Of a stretch of DNA of 57,802 nucleotides, positions 41,118 to 52,061 are shown in pieces; positions within the stretch are counted from its first letter, which is position 1, and each line of letters starts with the position of its first letter. Where the stretch lies: contig JADNYV010000224.1 of assembly GCA_015501055.1 (NCBI GenBank), positions 1 through 57,802 of the forward strand, in the 5' to 3' direction. The stretch comes from Mucidula mucida (lineage: Eukaryota > Basidiomycota > Agaricomycetes > Agaricales > Physalacriaceae). The notes beneath the pieces are model-generated. The model was given only the letters and a program-made list of their open reading frames with translations. It searched no databases and was not told the origin of the DNA. The position numbers and the translations under genes were made by a program.

Positions 41118-41908
41118 CTATTCCATATTTGTCGCCCATGTGTCGCCATCGTGTGCTTTCTTGTTCAGGCCCATGAACCTGGTCCTTCCGCGGAGATATA
41201 CAAGGCGTTTAGTATGCCTTGGCTCTTCGTCAGTTCTTGCTCTCCAGGTGCTCCTCATCTCAAAGACGTCTTCCCTCTCCACAGCTTGCCTTGACTGGCT
41301 CAGCGTTATGCTTCCGTCCAACGGAAAATGCAGGCATTCCCAAATCCGGAATACGACATCCCCCACTGTCACCTAGTATCGGTTCGCGTCAGGCTGGATT
41401 ACTATTGGCCACGGAAGTAGATGTATGACTACTACCATCAATGGCAGGCGCGGGCCTGTAGCGAGTTCGCAGAGCGATGACGGCGGCCAAGCTGCTTTGA
41501 CTATTTCGTCTGGGGGAAGTCTACCAAGTTAACGTCGGGAACACACTCAAGCAGTGGGTGCATGACTGCCTTCTCTCTGCCTTCTATTTGCGAAGGAAGG
41601 TCACAGTTCACTCGAAGCGCTCAAGCATTTGGCACGTTTGGTGTCACCGCCTCCGGTGTTGGACGAGGAGATGGTAACTGGACGCCTGGCACAAAAATAT
41701 CTGTCGCGAAGTGCAGCTGCACTCCATCATGTGATGGTGTGATATTGTCTGTGTATGGCAACGTCGCGTCTCCCTGTGCTACTGCGCCCAGCATACCGCC
41801 TGCTAATGGATACGATGTTCTCGACGACGGGGCGTCGAAGAGCGCGCTTCGACTTTCAGCATGGATGGTTTCTGTCATGTGTTTCACAGAGTACTCGCGG
41901 ATGCGCAT
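41118..41908 (-). pseudogene. DUF6699-like gene, copy C, broken
   Basis: The ATG at 41908-41906 and the N-terminal part ('MRIREYSVKHMTETIHAESR') match copy A. The frame is lost about one third of the way in, where copy C has small deletions around 41505-41640. The C-terminal domain ('MTVGDVVFRIWECLHFPLDG' to 'TRFMGLNKK') is open again in another frame ending at 41118. So one of the two young duplicates has been inactivated. Confidence 0.75.
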
Positions 41909-43605
41909 TGTATCACGCCTAATTGCTGTCGTTCGCCCGCTCTCAGTATGTTCTGCGCAAGGATGTTCAGAAGCCATACGACTCGATTCAGCGATGTTCG
42001 TTTGCTTGTGGAAGTGATCTGGGACGAAGGGGAGGGAAGATAAGCGGGGAGGGTGGTGGTGTGATGAAGAGATTGTGGGGGGGGAGGGAAGCATGGCAAC
42101 TGGTTTGGCACTGCTGGGTTTTGAAGATTGAAACCTAACCCGAGCGTCTGGCGCTGGGTTGGGGCCAGCATGGGTGAGTTGAATTACTTTCGTTACTCAT
42201 ATTCCTTATGCTCATATTCTCATTGCCTTATAGAAAAGAAGAAGATATTCACAACGCAACACACGACGACTGATCATCGTCGTACGTCTCTGTACGCGGA
42301 GCCGCCGACGAATTTTGCATCCCACAAATTTGATTGTGGAAACTTCACTGCGAGTTGAGATGGGCGGTCTACACACAAACATTTTCAACGATGAGGCGGA
42401 CAGAGGCGTCTCTTAGCTGACAACTGCGCAGTACCCTACTTTTTTGGGCTCGGGTCAGTGCGTTAACGATATCTTATCCCCTCGCGAGACCATGCGCTGC
42501 TCAGACAAAGAGATTCCCTTTCCTTGCGAAGATCAGGGATTATCCAGCGTCGCTCACCCCACCAAGGACGGTGACGGCGGCGCACTGCAGCTCGCGCCAT
42601 AACCCGCCCAGGAATTTCGATCTATGCGCCAGATATCTATTCGGCTTAATTTCAACGAGACTACCTTAACGTGTTGGTTCTACCCAGAAGGCCATTCAAA
42701 ATCTGTCGTTGGGGGCGTCATGATGACCTTCAAGCGGCTATCTACGCTCAAAATTGACGGTACGCGCACCTCATTGCGCTCAGAGCGGACTAGGCCAAAT
42801 TTCGTTTTCCCCGCGCTTAGCTTGCCATGGGGCATTCGAGGCCTTCGGATCTACCATTATACGCCATCGCTCCCGAGCCCTTCTGTGTCGCCCCCCACGC
42901 CTGCTCCTCTATGCTTCAAGATACCCATTGAGCTTATCAATCACTTGCCAACACTAGGCATGTATGGAGAGTGTATCTTTTGAACTCGCTAATAACTTAG
43001 CGGTCTATAGGTATCCTCTGAAACCTCCATGAGGGCTAATGCGACGTGCTCGTTACCACCGTTCTCTCATATGTTGCATCTGTCTTCTATATGTATGCCT
43101 CCCGCGCTGTCCTGAAAGCATTCTTACCGATCTACTCGCATTTGAATTAATGCATGATTGTTGTTTGACCTACATGAAGCGCGTCTCTTCTACTTTAAAG
43201 ATGGTATACAGTTCAAGTTAACCTGTTTCTAGCGTAGCTTTCGTCGGATGGACTACCGACCTACTTCTTACATACTATTCTATCTTCAGAATCATAGCAG
43301 CAGTGTGTCTGCCTGGAAGGAGGATTGACGTAGAGATTTGTACTAGCGGCTTTGACGAACACGTTTGACCTGCCATGCACCGGGGTATAAAATTTGAACC
43401 GAATCCGCTTACTGCTCAGAAAGTGCGGAAATGATTGTTGTGGTGGTTCTTTGGAGGATCACAGACATAATTGAGCTTTGGCGAAGTGGGGGACAAAAAG
43501 GAAGCAAGGAACACAATCTCGAGGCGTGACAAGTAGACACATGCCGTGACATCCTCCGCGATTTTTAGCGGATTTGAGGCTTAAACCCCAGTGAGAATTC
43601 CGTCA
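41909..43605. other. Copy C upstream region and empty insertion sites
   Basis: The PLE empty site is near 42956 and the Plavaka empty site (single TA) near 43235. A G-run and purine tract lie at about 42060-42090. I see no gene. Confidence 0.6.
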
Positions 43606-43671
43606 ATATGGGATGACATGGGGTGACAAACGTCGACATGTCATCTGAAGTCATCCCATGTCACCCCATAT
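43606..43671. repeat. 22-bp inverted repeat, 20/22 matched
   Basis: ATATGGGATGACATGGGG.. (43606-43627) faces 43650-43671, whose reverse complement reads ATATGGGGTGACATGGG.., differing at two places. Each arm is itself two near-copies of GGG(A/G)TGACAT. Next to it, 'tatcactgtatatcactgta' repeats occur near 43768. This begins right where the segmental duplication ends. Confidence 0.75.
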
Positions 43672-44032
43672 CAAAAAAGTGGCCGTAATTCCGACATGGG
43701 ATGATATACGCCGATACACAGTGATAAATTTGCTGCTATACTACGGCCAGATTTCCTGTTATTTGGTATCACTGTATATCACTGTATATCACTATATGCC
43801 TGAATTTGATGACATGGAACGATATTCATAGACAATATACTGATACAGGGCGATACTCAATGATATGCTATTCTCGCCTCTATTCCCTTACCCAAACCCC
43901 TCGTTCCGGTCCCTCCCCAGCTCCAATTCCATCAAGTTCAACTTGTGTGCCATCCGTTCAGAGTTGTTCCATGAGCGAACATGTAATGAATGTGATATTG
44001 TGTCCCTCCATCTGGAAATGCATCAGAGACCG
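43672..44032. repeat. AT-rich repeats with ATATCACT units
   Basis: TATCACTGTA is repeated three times near 43767-43795. Short frames on the plus strand lack splice context. No gene. Confidence 0.4.
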
Positions 44033-44716
44033 CTAACCATGGAGCCGATTCAATGTACCGAGAGCTCTAGCATAGTCAAAAACATATTGCAAGTTGGCGC
44101 GGTTCTGCAAGGTACAGCGATTGAAATCAAGTCTTTGATGCCTCTATCAGTGTCTATTGAATATGCCAGTTGGAACACATACCGTGGTGACTGCCTTCTT
44201 GCCCCGGGTCTTTCTAAAGGCCTACAAGCTTATCAGTTACTGGAGCCAGAGAGGGCTAAGCTCATACCTGCTGCTCTTCCGCAGAAAGTCCGTGGAACCA
44301 CTCCAGAAACTGTGTCTTGGTACCTTCCGGATGTGTCTCCTTCCATTTACGAGCCGCACGGTTTCTGTAAATGCCACCTATCGGAACAGGAACAGCAAAG
44401 ATAGAAGGAAGCTCACTCTGGCGTATCAGCGGCTGATGGTGTCCAGGGCCCACTGCGTGGTTTGGATGTCTTCTTTTTGGGCACACTGGCACTGTTGGCA
44501 ACCGGCTCAGATGCTGCAGATTGGGTTGTGGGAGCGGGAGTATTAGGCTTGGGCTGTGGCGGTGCATCAGGCTTAGCACTGTTGGATAGTGTTGGGACAT
44601 TGGGGTCAGGTTGTGGCGGCACATTATTGGAAGAGACGTCTAGCTGTTCAGAGTTTTTGTGATTGTCCTTATCTGTATCCGGTGTTCCTGCCTTTGATTT
44701 TGTAGCTTTGTCTTAA
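44033..44716 (-). CDS. Unrecognised gene (basic/Pro-rich), 3' part
   Basis: Read on the minus strand, an open stretch with 'PPQPDPNVPTLSNSAKPD' and 'SVPKKKTSKPRSGPW' leads via an intron to 'GIYRNRAARKWKETHPEGTK' and 'FLEWFHGLSAEEQQ'. Two further short exons ('AFRKTRGKKAVTT', 'NRANLQYVFDYARALG') lead to a TAG at 44035-44033. The pattern 'W...HP.GT..QF..WF..LS.E.Q' resembles an HMG-box-like helix set in hypothetical Agaricomycete proteins, but I do not assign a family. The upstream part runs towards the minisatellite and the gypsy insertion at 45081, so the 5' end may have been lost. Confidence 0.4.
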
Positions 44717-44859
44717 GGCTTTGGCGTATTGGATAACATGCTAATAGAAAATTCAGTAGGTGTGATTTAAGATAAAGATGATGTACTTCGGTTTGATTGG
44801 CATTGCAATTTTGATGCTCGTAAACGGGTTTGAAGTTGGATTTTTCTGCTTTGGCATCA

Positions 44860-45055
44860 TTGGTGGTGGTGCGGGTGGTGCGAGCAATGGCACGGATGAT
44901 GGTGCAGGCAATGGCGCGGGTGGTGGCGCGGGCAATGGCATGGATGGTGGTGCAGGCAATGGCACAGGTGGTGGTGTGGGTGGTGCGAGCGATGGCACGG
45001 GTGGTGGCGCAGGCAATGGCACGGGCAGTGGCGCGGGCAATGGCACGGGCGGTGA
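44860..45055. repeat. GGTGGYGCGGGCAATGGC minisatellite
   Basis: About eleven imperfect units of roughly 18 bp occur here. Because the unit is a multiple of three, both strands stay open: Gly/Ala/Asn-rich on plus, 'PLPAPPPVPLPAPP'-type Pro-rich on minus. The minus reading matches the Pro-rich text of the neighbouring minus-strand gene, so it may be a length-variable linker. Confidence 0.8.
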
Positions 45056-45080
45056 TATTGTTGGTGTCGATGCAGGTGGC

Positions 45081-45609
45081 TGTTATGAATCGCCATATTT
45101 TCACACTTTCACATCTTATCATATCTTATTGGGGGCCTTGTCTTATCAACCAACGGACCGTTTCATCATCTGTTTCGTCACCCATCATATCCCTTTTCAT
45201 TACCGAAGCCGTACTCATGTTGGACACACGTCCAACACATGGATGACATCATACATGCCAATATCTCATGGAATCCCTATTGTATACACACCACCGACAC
45301 TCGTAGTACACATGGTCGTTTCAGTATTATTACTTACATGTAGTTACCACTTGTATTTAATGGTTTCACGGACTAGTAGCATACAACACTAGGTCAAGGG
45401 CGTGGAGCATCCCTAGTAGAAACGCGTATGGACAAGGAGTCTCAAACACAGACTTACTAGTATATAAGCAGTAGTGTAGTATCATTGTACTTTAGTTCCG
45501 ATCTCGTTTATACACCTGGCCTAGCCTAGTCTTACGAACGCGAACGTTTCCTTTTTCAGTTCTTGCTGTGGTACCTGGTTGAGTCTCGTGGCTTAGTCAG
45601 TCGCTAACA
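45081..45609 (+). repeat. Gypsy 5' LTR (529 bp)
   Basis: It has TG...CA ends and a TATA-like 'agtatataagcag' near 45460. It matches 50470-51027 and, inverted, 56083-56609. Confidence 0.92.
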
Positions 45610-46206
45610 GAAGATCGGAACTACTTTCTACCACCTACCACACATCCCTGATCGTCGATCAGCACTTTGCTGTTTGATCATTGCACATTCCCCATCCCCT
45701 TTCCTGTTTACAGATCGACAGATTCCTAATTCCAGCGCACGTCCGCATACGTGTGTATTGGTCCCAGTAGCGCCGGCTAACAGTTAGAGATAACTGCCTT
45801 GGGTGCTGGAAGTAGCCGCTCTCACGAGAACGAACTTTTGGCAGTTGCACTTCAGTGGGCGCTGTTTACGGGTCAACCCCCGTTCCCAGGAAAACTTCGG
45901 CTTACCTCACACCAGAGGGACGTCGGCTGGGCAATTGCGAACTTGTGACGAGCTCTTGGGCTCCGTAGATATGTAGTCAGTAGTCGGTAAAATAGCGTAG
46001 ACAGTTACGATACCTACCTACTTTACTTACCTTACGATACACATCATCATTCCCCACCCTACCAAGTCCTGGATTCTATTTCAGATCTAGGCGATTCCTC
46101 CTTATTTATCCAAACCTCTATTCCCTCACCCGTTTCATCAAAATCCGCATCTCCCATATCCCCACTTTCACCCTTTCACTCTCCGATCCTATCACCCCGA
46201 TTCATC
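45610..46206 (+). other. Gypsy 5' leader
   Basis: This lies between the LTR and the gag start. The bases after the LTR (gaagatcggaac) should contain the primer-binding site, but I cannot match them to a particular tRNA. No ORF. Confidence 0.5.
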
Positions 46207-46766
46207 ATGTCCAACGAAGCACCCGAAACCGCTCCTCACACACCCGCTCATCACGCCGATGTTGAAACCAAAGGCTGATCACTTGTCAACAAGCCTTATG
46301 ATTATGACGGGGACAAGGCCAAGTACAATGTGAACATTGATCGCCACGGTGGCGATCAATGTTCACATACATCTGCGACAAGAAGAACAACCTCACATCT
46401 GACTCCAAAAGGATCGATGGCATTCTCTCCTACATCCGAGGAGATCACGTAGATGCATGGGTCCAGAACTACTTGGACCAGAACTTTGACGAGGAAGAAG
46501 AGGAATGGACAGTCAAGGAACATTTGAAGGAGGGGTTTTGCGAAGCTCCCGCAGTAGACGCAGTCCTGCCGGAGCAATTGCCAAGGGAAGAATTGTCAGA
46601 TGCAGAATCTATTTATAGTACTGGTACTAAGGCATCTAAAATATCATCGATGATTTTACCACCAAAACCTGCGAAAGAAAGATACGAACCAAACACGCCT
46701 AAGTGGGTTGCACAAAGGCTAAGAGAGGACGAAGTGCCGAGAGCAGTGGGAATTTTGAGAGCATAG
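46207..46766 (+). pseudogene. Gypsy gag remnant
   Basis: 'MSNEAPETAPHTPAHHADVE' starts at 46207 but stops after 23 codons (TGA at 46276-46278). The frame then continues as 'VNKPYDYDGDKAKYNVN', which is interrupted by a 39-bp perfect palindrome. A capsid-like region follows in another frame from 46359: 'MFTYICDKKNNLTSDSKRID' and 'WVQNYLDQNFDEEEEEWTVK', ending at 46766. No zinc knuckle is visible, so internal sequence is probably missing. Confidence 0.6.
46329..46367. repeat. 39-nt perfect palindrome in gag
   Basis: Arms of 19 nt (46329-46347 and 46349-46367, TGTGAACATTGATCGCCAC and its complement) surround one central G. It shifts the gag reading and looks like an inverted duplication produced by template switching. 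Confidence 0.9.
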
Positions 46767-46787
46767 ATGCCGGAGCGGAGGGTTAGA

Positions 46788-49700
46788 GGTGATGGCGATC
46801 AGAGCGTTGACAAAGGAAGCTGCGGTGGAAGTTGTGACGGAGTTAAAAAAGTCAAGGAAGTACATCCGGGGAACAAAGGGGCAGGACATGAAACTCTGAG
46901 TAACCATAGAGAGCGTACACACAGGCTCTGAATGGGAAACGAGTGCCCTTCTTGACAGTGGAGCAACGGGTTCTTGTGTCAATAAAGAATTCATCGAGAA
47001 GAACGGACTCCCGATCAAGGAGTTACCGGTCAAGCTCCCTGTCTACAATGCGGATGGAACCTTAAACGAGGGAGGAGCAATCAAAGGTTTTGTGGAGGTT
47101 CGGATAAATATCGGTGATCATGCAGAAAAGATCGAGTTGGCCGTCACCAATCTTGGCAAAACAAGCATCTTCTTGGGGCTAGATTGGTTACGATATCACA
47201 ATCCCACGATCAACTGAACGGAATCCACGTTGACTTTTGATCAATGCCCAGACCGTTGCGGCTACCTACCCAAGTATAACTCGCCGGAAGATGAAGGAGA
47301 AGACATAGAAGAGAAGTTGGAAGAGGGAGAGCGTTTGTTCTGGATGGACTGGGACAACTATCGCAAAAGCGGTGAAAAGCTGAGATCACAGCAGCCTTCA
47401 TCTGCTGCTGCACCTTACATTGAGGAATTCTCCGATGTATTTAGCAAGGCGGACTTTGACAAGCTACCGGAGCGAAGACCCTGGGATCACGCGATAGAAC
47501 TTACGCCTGGTTCCAAACCGGTTGACTGCAAGGTTTATCCCCTTAGCCCATCTGAGCAAAAGGCGTTAGATGAGTTCTTGGAAGAAAACATACGGACGGG
47601 ACGTATACGGCCATCAATTTCACCTATGGCATCACCCTTCTTCTTTGTCAAAAAGAAGGATGGAAGCCTTCGGCCAGTACAGGATTATCGGAAGTTGAAC
47701 GACATGACAATCAAGAACCGATATCCCTTGCCGTTGATTCAGGAGCTTATTGACAAGCTGAAGGGAGCAAAGGTTTTCACAAAGATGGATGTCCAATGGG
47801 GTTACAATAACATCCGGATCAAAGAAGGTGATGAGTGAAAAGCGATGTTTAGAACAAACCGAGGCCTGTTCGAGCCCTCAGTCATGTTCTTCGGACTTAC
47901 AAACTTGCCGGCGACGTTTCAGTCGTTCATGAATCACATTCTGAAGGAGTTGATTGATGAAGGACATGTTATAGTTTACTTAGACGACATACTTATTTTT
48001 ACAAACACATTGGAAGAACATAGGCATATTGTACGATGAGTACTGGAGATATTGCGAGTAAATAAGTTGTATTTAAAACCCGAGAAATGTAGTTTCAAAG
48101 CACACAAAGTAGACTACTTAGGGGTGATTGTTGGAGGAGGAGAAGTGAAGATGGATCCGGCAAAAATGGCCATAGTGAAGGAATGGAGGGAGCCGACAAA
48201 GAAGAAGGAAGTACAGTTGTTCCTGGGCTTCTGCAATTTCTACCGACGTTTCATTTGGGGATTTGCGGGAGTAGCAAAACCATTGACATTGCTAACCGGG
48301 AAGGGTGAATGGGTTTGGGGAGAGGAACAGCATGAGGCGTTTGAGGAGTTAAAACGGAGGATGACGGAAGAACCCATTCTGATCGTACCACATGACAATG
48401 GCAAGTTTTGAGTCGAGGTGGACTCCTCAAACTATGTGAACGGGGCGGTTCTTTCCCAGTTTGTTGACGGAAAATGGAGACCAGTAGCCTTTCGGTCTCG
48501 CGCGCTGAACGAAGTGGAGCGCAATTATAAGATCTACAACAAAGAGATGATGGCTATTATGGACTCGATCAACAACTGGCGGCAATATCTTCTAGGCACT
48601 AAGGAGACAGTGGAGGTTTTCACCGATCATCAAAACCTTCAGTACTTCAGGAAGCCGCAGAAGTTGAACCGGAGGCAGGCGCGATGGGTTATGGAGTTGG
48701 CGGAATATGACATACAGATGATTCATAAGCCAGGCAGGACAATGGGAAAAGCTGATGCCTTGTCAAGGATGACAGGCCTTGAGAAGGGGGAAAAAGATAA
48801 CAAAAATGTTGTTTTGCTCAAGCCAGAGTTTTTTATTTCACAAATTCAATTTTCTTTACATACAGTAGATACACCGGAGGACAAATTACTTAACAAAATC
48901 AAACAAAGAAAAGGAAACAAAGACAGATACGTACAAAAAGCATTAGAAAACAAAGAAAAAGGATGGGAAGAGAAGGAAAATGGACTTATTATGTGGAAAG
49001 ATTGTATTTATATACCGAAGGACAAGGAATTGTGGGGAAAAGTTATTGGAATGCATCATGATGCACAGCTTGCAGGGCATCCGGGATGGTACAAGACTCT
49101 CGAGTTGATCACACACACCTATTGGTGGCCAGGAATCAGCCGAGACGTCCGCGAATACGTGGAAGGGTGTCAAAAATGCCAGGCCACAAAGTCACATTAC
49201 ACAAAGCCGGCCGCACCCCTCCACTCTATTGATGTGCCAAGCAAGCCATGGGAGGTAGTAGGGACGGACATGATTGGAGAACTCCAGAATTGGGAGGATA
49301 CAACGCGATCAGCACGTTTGTGGACCATTTCACAACACAATTACGCATCATACCGACACACACCACTCTGACGTCAGAAGGCATGGCCTGCATCTACCGT
49401 GATCGCATTTTCCCCATACATGGGATACCACAACAGATGATACATGATCGAGGACCGCAATACCACTCGTGTTTCATGAAGGAGTTGTACCAGCTGTTGG
49501 GCATTGAAGGGAACTTCACAACGGCGTACCATCCACAGGCAAATGGGCAAACAGAACGGTTGAACCAAGAGTTAGAACATTTCTTATGGCTATTCGTCAA
49601 TTACCATCAGAACGACTGGCATGAATGGTTACCCTCTGCCGAATTCGTTTACAACGATCGGGTACACTCAGCAACCAAGGTTACTCCGTTCTTTGCAGAC

Positions 49701-50458
49701 ATGGGCAGACACCCCTACAAAGGCACTGCTCCAAAAACGACATTGAGAAATGAGACTGCGCAGGAGTTTGCCGACGGCATGAGGAAGACATGGGACAAAG
49801 TAGGGTCAGCATTGAAGATGGCAAAGGAGGACATGAAACGGTTTTATGACAGGAAGTGAACAGAGGCAGTAGAGTACAAGGAAGGCGACAAAGTATGGCT
49901 GGAAGGGACAAATCTCAGCACGGACTCACCAATGAAGAAACTTGATGACAAACGTTTCGGGCCGTTCAAAGTGATCAAGAAAGTTGGGACGAGCTCTTAC
50001 AAGCTCCAGATTCCTCACACGTGGAAAAGCATCCATCCTGTGTTCACAAGGCTCTGTTAATGCCTTACCACGAACCCAATTTCCGACGCAACCCCAAGAC
50101 ATGTGTCCACCACCTGTGCTGGAAGGAGCTGAACCGGAATGGGAGGTTGAGAAAGTGGTTAATTCCCAAAGTACCGCGGGGGTTTCAATACAAGGTTCAC
50201 TGGAAGGGTTATGGCCACACGAGCAGACATAGGAACCGGCATGCAATCTTAAAATGCCGACGAGGCTGGGATTTCCACCAACAGTACCCGAACAAGCCAA
50301 AGCCACCTGCGCTTGCTCGAATTGAAGTTCCTATGTTGCAGTTTCCATCCCATTTATTCCGACCCATGCCACCGCCCAATACCGAACCCCTCAACGTCAC
50401 ACTACCCTCTGCAGCCCTCATGGAGCAACTCTGGCGCAGAATGGAACTTGCGCCTTAA
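46788..50458 (+). pseudogene. Gypsy pol: protease, RT, RNase H, integrase, chromodomain
   Basis: Protease 'ALLDSGATGSCV' (46945-46980). RT from about 47480, with '[20 protein letters not shown]', '[13 protein letters not shown]', 'VIVYLDDILIFTNT' (catalytic YLDD near 47980) and 'VDYLGVIV'. RNase H 'VEVDSSNYVNGAVLSQF' (48412 on), with 'TDHQNLQYF' and 'GKADALSRM'. Integrase zinc finger 'MHHDAQLAGHPGWYK ... CQKCQ' (about 49050-49190) and core ('GTDMIGE', 'IHDRGPQYHS', 'AYHPQANGQTERLNQE'). Chromodomain near 50130-50230. The frame is broken by TGA codons at 46897, 47215, 47836, 48037, 48409 and 49857, and by a frameshift near 49280. All six stops I read are TGA, explained by C-to-T or G-to-A changes at CGA, CGG or TGG codons. 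Non-autonomous now. Confidence 0.9.
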
Positions 50459-50469
50459 GGAGGGGGTGA

Positions 50470-51027
50470 TGTTATGAATCGCCATATTTTCACATTTTCA
50501 CATCTTATCATATCTTATCGGGGGCTTGTATTATCAACCAACGGACTGTTTCATCATCTGTTTCGTCACCATCATACTCCTTTTCATTACCGAAGCCGTA
50601 CTCAAGTCAGACATACACCCAACACATGGATGACATCATACATGCCGATACCTCATGGACTTCCTATTGGATACACACCACCGACATTCGTAGCACATAT
50701 GGTTGTTTCAGTATTATTACTTACATGCAGTTACCACTCGTATTTAATGGTTTCACGGACTAGTAGCATACAACACTGGGTCAAGGGTGTGGAGTTAACC
50801 CTAGCGGAAACATGTATGGACAAGGAGTTCCAAACACAGACTTACTAGTATATCAACAGTAGTGTAGCATCATTGTACTTTAGTTCCAATCTCGTTTATA
50901 CACCTGGCCTAGCCTAGTCTTACGAACGCAAACACTTTCTTCTTTAGTTCTTGCTGTGGTACCTGGTTTAGTCTTGTGGCTGCTGTGGTACCTGGTTTAG
51001 TCTTGTGGCTAAAGTCAGTCGCTAACA
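50470..51027 (+). repeat. Gypsy 3' LTR (558 bp, with a tandem duplication)
   Basis: It matches the 5' LTR but is 29 bp longer. The stretch 'ctgtggtacctggtttagtc' and the bases after it occur twice in tandem (about 50952-51010). Confidence 0.9.
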
Positions 51028-51145
51028 CACGGTTGTCTGCACGGTAGCGGCCACGGTACTCTTATGTCACGCACGGTAGCGGCAGTAATGCGAGCACGGT
51101 AGCACGGTAGCACGGTAATCGCACGGCACTGACACGGTAGCGGTC
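51028..51145. repeat. CACGGTAGC repeat cluster
   Basis: CACGGTA(G)C occurs about eight times, partly as perfect tandem (cacggtagcacggtagcacg near 51098) and partly spaced by 10-20 bp. It starts directly at the 3' LTR end. Confidence 0.8.
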
Positions 51146-52061
51146 ATGGGTGTGACAGGTGCACCCTATGCAGTAAGGATAACATGTTATCCTACTGTTC
51201 CTACAGGGCGTGATAACCTGTTGTTTCCTGTTGCTTACCTGGGCTTATCCTGGCTGGTGCGGCGGGTGCTGGGGCGTACTCGGCGGGTTCTCGGCACCAT
51301 GGCATGGTGGCAGGAGCTCGGGGAACCCCGAGATGGGGTAGTAGCCGGGTAGGGATGCGTGGATGCGTGGCGCAGTTGCCGGGTAGGTCAGGGGGGGTCC
51401 GGCTATTGATTGCAGCTGTATTGCCGGTTGCTCTCAATACGAGCGGGCCCATATCCGGATTCGGCACCCGTCCCGTGACGCTTACTGCGCCACATACCCG
51501 TTACATTCCCGGGGTGCAAATTGGCACTTCCTCAGCATGGCGGGATGGCTTATTGGGACTTAGATATTTATTTAGATTTATTTAATGAATTTTAGTGCTA
51601 TTTTTACCGCCCCCGCCCTTCCAAAACAGGCTACAATGCAAAATGAGCGGGATGCAGCGCCCATAGCGGCGGACTGCGCGCCTCTATGGCGCTCCAGTCA
51701 CCTCAGACATCATCAGGGATGTCTCTTATACATTTTCGCTCCAATCCCGCCCCTCCCGCCCGCCAAAACAGGCTACAATTCGAAATGAGCGGGATGCAGC
51801 GCCCATAGCGGCGGACTGCGCGCCTCTATGGCACTACAGTCACCTCAGACATCATCAGAGATGTCTCTTCCATGTTTTTGCTTCCATCCCGCCTATCCCG
51901 CCCGCCGTAATTGCTCTCCAATGCGGTACAGGTTGGCATGAGGCGGCATGACACTGCCACAGCGGCGGAAGGTGCCGTGTTTCTCTCCATTTCACACAGA
52001 GAAGTACTTATGGTAGACATGATGTTTATAGATAGAAGTAGTACAAAAAAATTATCTCTAC
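51146..52061. other. GC-rich spacer between the gypsy element and the KDZ gene
   Basis: No gene is supported. It contains the 142-bp tandem repeat below. It is probably the 3' side or terminal region of the KDZ element, but no inverted-repeat partner was found on the other side (55909-56082). Confidence 0.4.
51606..51905. repeat. 142-bp tandem repeat, two copies and a partial third
   Basis: CCAAAACAGGCTACAAT begins at 51621 and again at 51763. Between them 'gatgcagcgcccatagcggc' and 'cacctcagacatcatcag' recur with few differences. A third, partial unit starts with 'cccgcccgccgtaattg' near 51898. Confidence 0.85.

Larger units (their letters stand above)
39598..43587 (+). repeat. Segmental duplication copy C (uninterrupted)
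   Basis: This is collinear with 1-3417, 6522-6816 and 13689-14027, with the PLE and Plavaka absent. Left of 39598 copy A is outside the window, so the true left limit is unknown. Differences from copy A are substitutions and small indels, including loss of a few bases at about 40045 and 41505. Confidence 0.9.
45081..51027 (+). mobile_element. Gypsy (Ty3) chromovirus, full length, decayed
   Basis: Two LTRs (45081-45609 and 50470-51027) start TGTTATGAATCG and end TCGCTAACA, and flank gag-, protease-, RT-, RNase H-, integrase- and chromodomain-coding sequence in that order. A polypurine tract 'aaggaggggg' lies just before the 3' LTR. The order PR-RT-RH-IN with a C-terminal chromodomain marks a chromovirus. 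The flanks 'gtggc' and 'cacgg' show no 5-bp target duplication, so a rearrangement or unequal recombination may have affected an end. The element is fungal and encodes no envelope gene that I can see. Confidence 0.92.

Noticed and set aside
44778..45392. Gly/Ala/Asn-rich plus-strand ORF
   Set aside because: It is the plus-strand reading of a minisatellite and runs into the gypsy LTR; there is no start context or splice support.
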